DNA of 15,767 nt from JANRKT01 sp033763355 (GTDB lineage: Bacteria > Bacteroidota > Bacteroidia > Chitinophagales > Chitinophagaceae): contig JANRKT010000311.1 of the NCBI GenBank assembly GCA_033763355.1, forward strand, positions 1 through 15,767. Reading direction: 5' to 3'. The first letter of the stretch is position 1; the number at the start of each line of letters is the position of its first letter. Position numbers and translations under genes: made by a program. The notes under the pieces were generated by a model, which had not been told where the DNA came from, searched no databases, and was given only the letters and a program-made list of their open reading frames with translations. Positions 14,165 to 15,767 of the stretch are shown piece after piece.

Positions 14165-15355
14165 ATGGCAACTATTTTCAGCTCTGCGGAGTTCTGGGTA
14201 TCATGTCTTGTCTTTGTTATTATAGCCATTCAGGCTGTTTATTATTTGATTTTTTCTGTTGCAGGAAGGTTTGCAGGCAAAGCGCTTCCGCCTGAAACTG
14301 CAGTAAAGGGGTCTTTTGCAGTTTATATTCCGGCTTATAAAGAGGATGCAGTTATCGTTGAAACTGCAAAAGCTGCACTTCAGCTTGATTACCCGGCAGG
14401 TAAAAAAGAAATTTTTATTATAGCCGACAGCCTAAAACCCGAAACACTTCTTGAATTGGGTAAACTACCTGTGCATTTAATTAACGTGGCCTTTGAAAAA
14501 AGCACCAAAGCAAAAGCGCTTAATGCTGCGCTTACAGCTACTGAAGGAAAATTTGATTATGCTCTGGTGCTTGATGCCGATAACGTTGCTGAAGTAAACT
14601 TCCTGCATAAACTTAATGATTACCTCAGGCTGGGCTACCCGCTTGTGCAGGGGCACAGGGTGGCAAAAAATAAAAGCAATGCGCTTTCGGTATTGGATGG
14701 GATGAGTGAAGAAATCAATAACCACATTTTCCGCAAAGGCCATCAGGCGCTTGGGTTTTCATCTGCCATTATCGGTTCAGGTATGGCAATCAAATTTGAA
14801 CTGTTTAAAATGGTAATGTTGCAGATACAGGCGGTAGGCGGTTTTGATAAAGAACTTGAATTGAGGTTAATACGGCTGGGCCACAGGTTTGCTTATGCAG
14901 AAAAGGCGTTGTTGTATGATGAAAAAGTAAGCAGGCAGGAAAATTTCAGCAACCAGCGCCGCCGCTGGATATATGTGCAGTTGCATTACCTCAGGCATTA
15001 TTTTCCGGATGGGGTTGCCCGGCTTTTCAGGGGCAATGTAGATTACTTTGATAAAGTTTTTCAGTCATCGCTTATACCAAGGCTGATGATGATTGGGGTA
15101 TTACCTGTATTCTTTATACTTTCCTTATTACCTGGCAGCGGATTAAGCTGGTATTTTTGGCTGCCTGTTTTAATTGTTTTTTATGCTGCCTTGTTTATAG
15201 CTGTTCCTTCTTCTTATCTTAACCGGGGCCTGATAAAAGTGGTAATTCATTTACCGGCAACATTCATTTCCATGTTCAGGATATTTTTTAAACTCAGGGG
15301 CGCCAACAAAAACTTTATTCATACCCCTCATGGCGAACTGGAGGTAAAAATGTAA
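14165..15355 (+). CDS. Processive-type membrane glycosyltransferase, family 2
   Basis: Predicted inner-membrane GT2 of 396 residues, resembling the cellulose/hyaluronan synthase-like group. A membrane segment (about 5-35) is followed by SFAVYIPAYKED (about 50-61), LDADN with the DxD pair D137 and D139, GSGMAIKFELF, DKELELRLIRLGHRFAYAE and the full Q264-R-R-R267-W268 motif (QxxRW) that marks processive or related synthases. At least two membrane segments follow (about 305-330 and 335-365). The ATG at 14165 is preferred over an in-frame TTG two codons upstream. It lies 168 bp after tgt in the same direction. It differs from the minus-strand glycosyltransferase in its QxxRW motif, so the two are not simple duplicates. 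The product, perhaps an envelope or exported glycan, cannot be named. Confidence 0.88.
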   Translation: MATIFSSAEFWVSCLVFVIIAIQAVYYLIFSVAGRFAGKALPPETAVKGSFAVYIPAYKEDAVIVETAKAALQLDYPAGKKEIFIIADSLKPETLLELGKLPVHLINVAFEKSTKAKALNAALTATEGKFDYALVLDADNVAEVNFLHKLNDYLRLGYPLVQGHRVAKNKSNALSVLDGMSEEINNHIFRKGHQALGFSSAIIGSGMAIKFELFKMVMLQIQAVGGFDKELELRLIRLGHRFAYAEKALLYDEKVSRQENFSNQRRRWIYVQLHYLRHYFPDGVARLFRGNVDYFDKVFQSSLIPRLMMIGVLPVFFILSLLPGSGLSWYFWLPVLIVFYAALFIAVPSSYLNRGLIKVVIHLPATFISMFRIFFKLRGANKNFIHTPHGELEVKM

Positions 15356-15685
15356 GGCGGCACATTCTGCACAAAACTTCATCTCTAGTTTACTTTTCCT
15401 GCTTTTGAGAAGCAGGATTATTCAATTCCTGGTTTTCATAAGCACAAGGTATTGGTTTGCCTTCTTTTTCGCCTGCTTTGGCGACCCGCCAATGCATTGA
15501 TTTACTTATAAAGCCTGAATTGTATAAGTAGCCTTATCTCAAAGTGTTGTATGCTGAAGGAGATATAAAACAAGCATCAAACAATAAAAAACAGTAGAAA
15601 ACAGTAGTTTTTTATAAAATAATTTATATCTTAGTACCACCTTGTTTTAAAACCGGGAATAGTTCTGAACATAAAAAGCTGATTT
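15356..15685. other. Non-coding region at the right end
   Basis: About 330 bp without a recognisable gene. It contains a perfect 7-bp hairpin CCTGCTT (15398-15404), loop TTGAG, AAGCAGG (15410-15416), a short hairpin TCGCC (15469-15473) with GGCGA (15480-15484), and a direct repeat AAACAGTAG (15589-15597 and 15599-15607). Neither hairpin is followed by a T-run, so they are not good terminators. The promoter of the next gene is probably in the AT-rich end (about 15605-15660), but no consensus match is clear. Confidence 0.55.
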
Positions 15686-15767
15686 ATGAATTCCCTTAAA
15701 CTTGCTTTTGAGATTTTTCAAAACCGTGAAAAGTATTTTGAAAATGTCAGTGGAGACAATTATCCGG
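15686..15767 (+). CDS. Start of an unidentified gene, cut by the window edge
   Basis: An ATG at 15686 opens a frame that stays open to the end of the window (27 codons plus one base). It begins MNSLKLAFEIFQNREKYFEN and has no hydrophobic signal segment, so a cytosolic protein is more likely. It is preceded by more than 300 bp of AT-rich non-coding DNA, consistent with a new transcription unit. The fragment is too short to assign a family. Confidence 0.4.
   Translation, partial: MNSLKLAFEIFQNREKYFENVSGDNYP

Noticed and set aside
15398..15416. 7-bp hairpin after the second glycosyltransferase as a terminator
   Set aside because: The stem is good, but no T-run follows on either strand.

Overview
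The window looks like a chromosomal segment of a Bacteroidota bacterium, most likely Chitinophagaceae or a close relative (inference). The signs are: candidate promoters of the Bacteroidota type (TTG about 19-22 nt from TAnnTTTG), almost no purine-rich Shine-Dalgarno sequences before starts, a PepSY-like periplasmic protein, an M1 peptidase with a GGMEY variant of the GxMEN motif, a 7TM-DISM histidine kinase, and moderately low GC. No phage, transposase, CRISPR, tRNA or rRNA is visible. Most genes are housekeeping or signalling genes; the unusual material is mainly in the intergenic DNA.

Layout. Bases 1-303 are non-coding and end in a good promoter. A run of plus-strand genes follows: pepP (Xaa-Pro aminopeptidase), a HicB/HicA-type toxin-antitoxin pair in antitoxin-first order, pssA (phosphatidylserine synthase) and purS (FGAM synthase small subunit), with gaps of 20, 12, 14 and -4 bp, so they probably form one transcript. 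A 68-nt hairpin with a 7-nt internal period separates purS from rsmI (16S rRNA C1402 2'-O-methyltransferase). A secreted PepSY-like protein with its own likely terminator comes next. A 508-bp non-coding stretch (4490-4997) full of palindromes and a duplicated 23-mer precedes gpr, a YghZ-type aldo/keto reductase. A pair of related GTCTG hairpins and a strongly symmetrical leader then precede a secreted M1 metallopeptidase, which ends in a textbook intrinsic terminator.

Convergent to this, a minus-strand block (read from right to left) carries a membrane family 2 glycosyltransferase, rsmG (16S rRNA G527 methyltransferase), a 7TM-DISM sensor histidine kinase and a NarL/LuxR-type response regulator. 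The kinase has a good promoter, and the regulator has an exact TAnnTTTG box overlapped by a near-perfect palindrome that could be an autoregulatory operator. Divergent from the block, tgt (tRNA-guanine transglycosylase, with a degenerate zinc site) and a second membrane glycosyltransferase with a QxxRW motif run rightward. The window ends in the first 27 codons of an unidentified gene.

Two 16S rRNA methyltransferases (rsmI, rsmG) and a tRNA-modifying enzyme (tgt) lie in the window without forming one operon. I see no large new defence or metabolic system. The best leads are the heptad-phased hairpin before rsmI, the toxin-antitoxin pair inside a lipid/purine transcript, the mutually exclusive inverted repeats before the M1 peptidase, and the palindrome over the regulator promoter.
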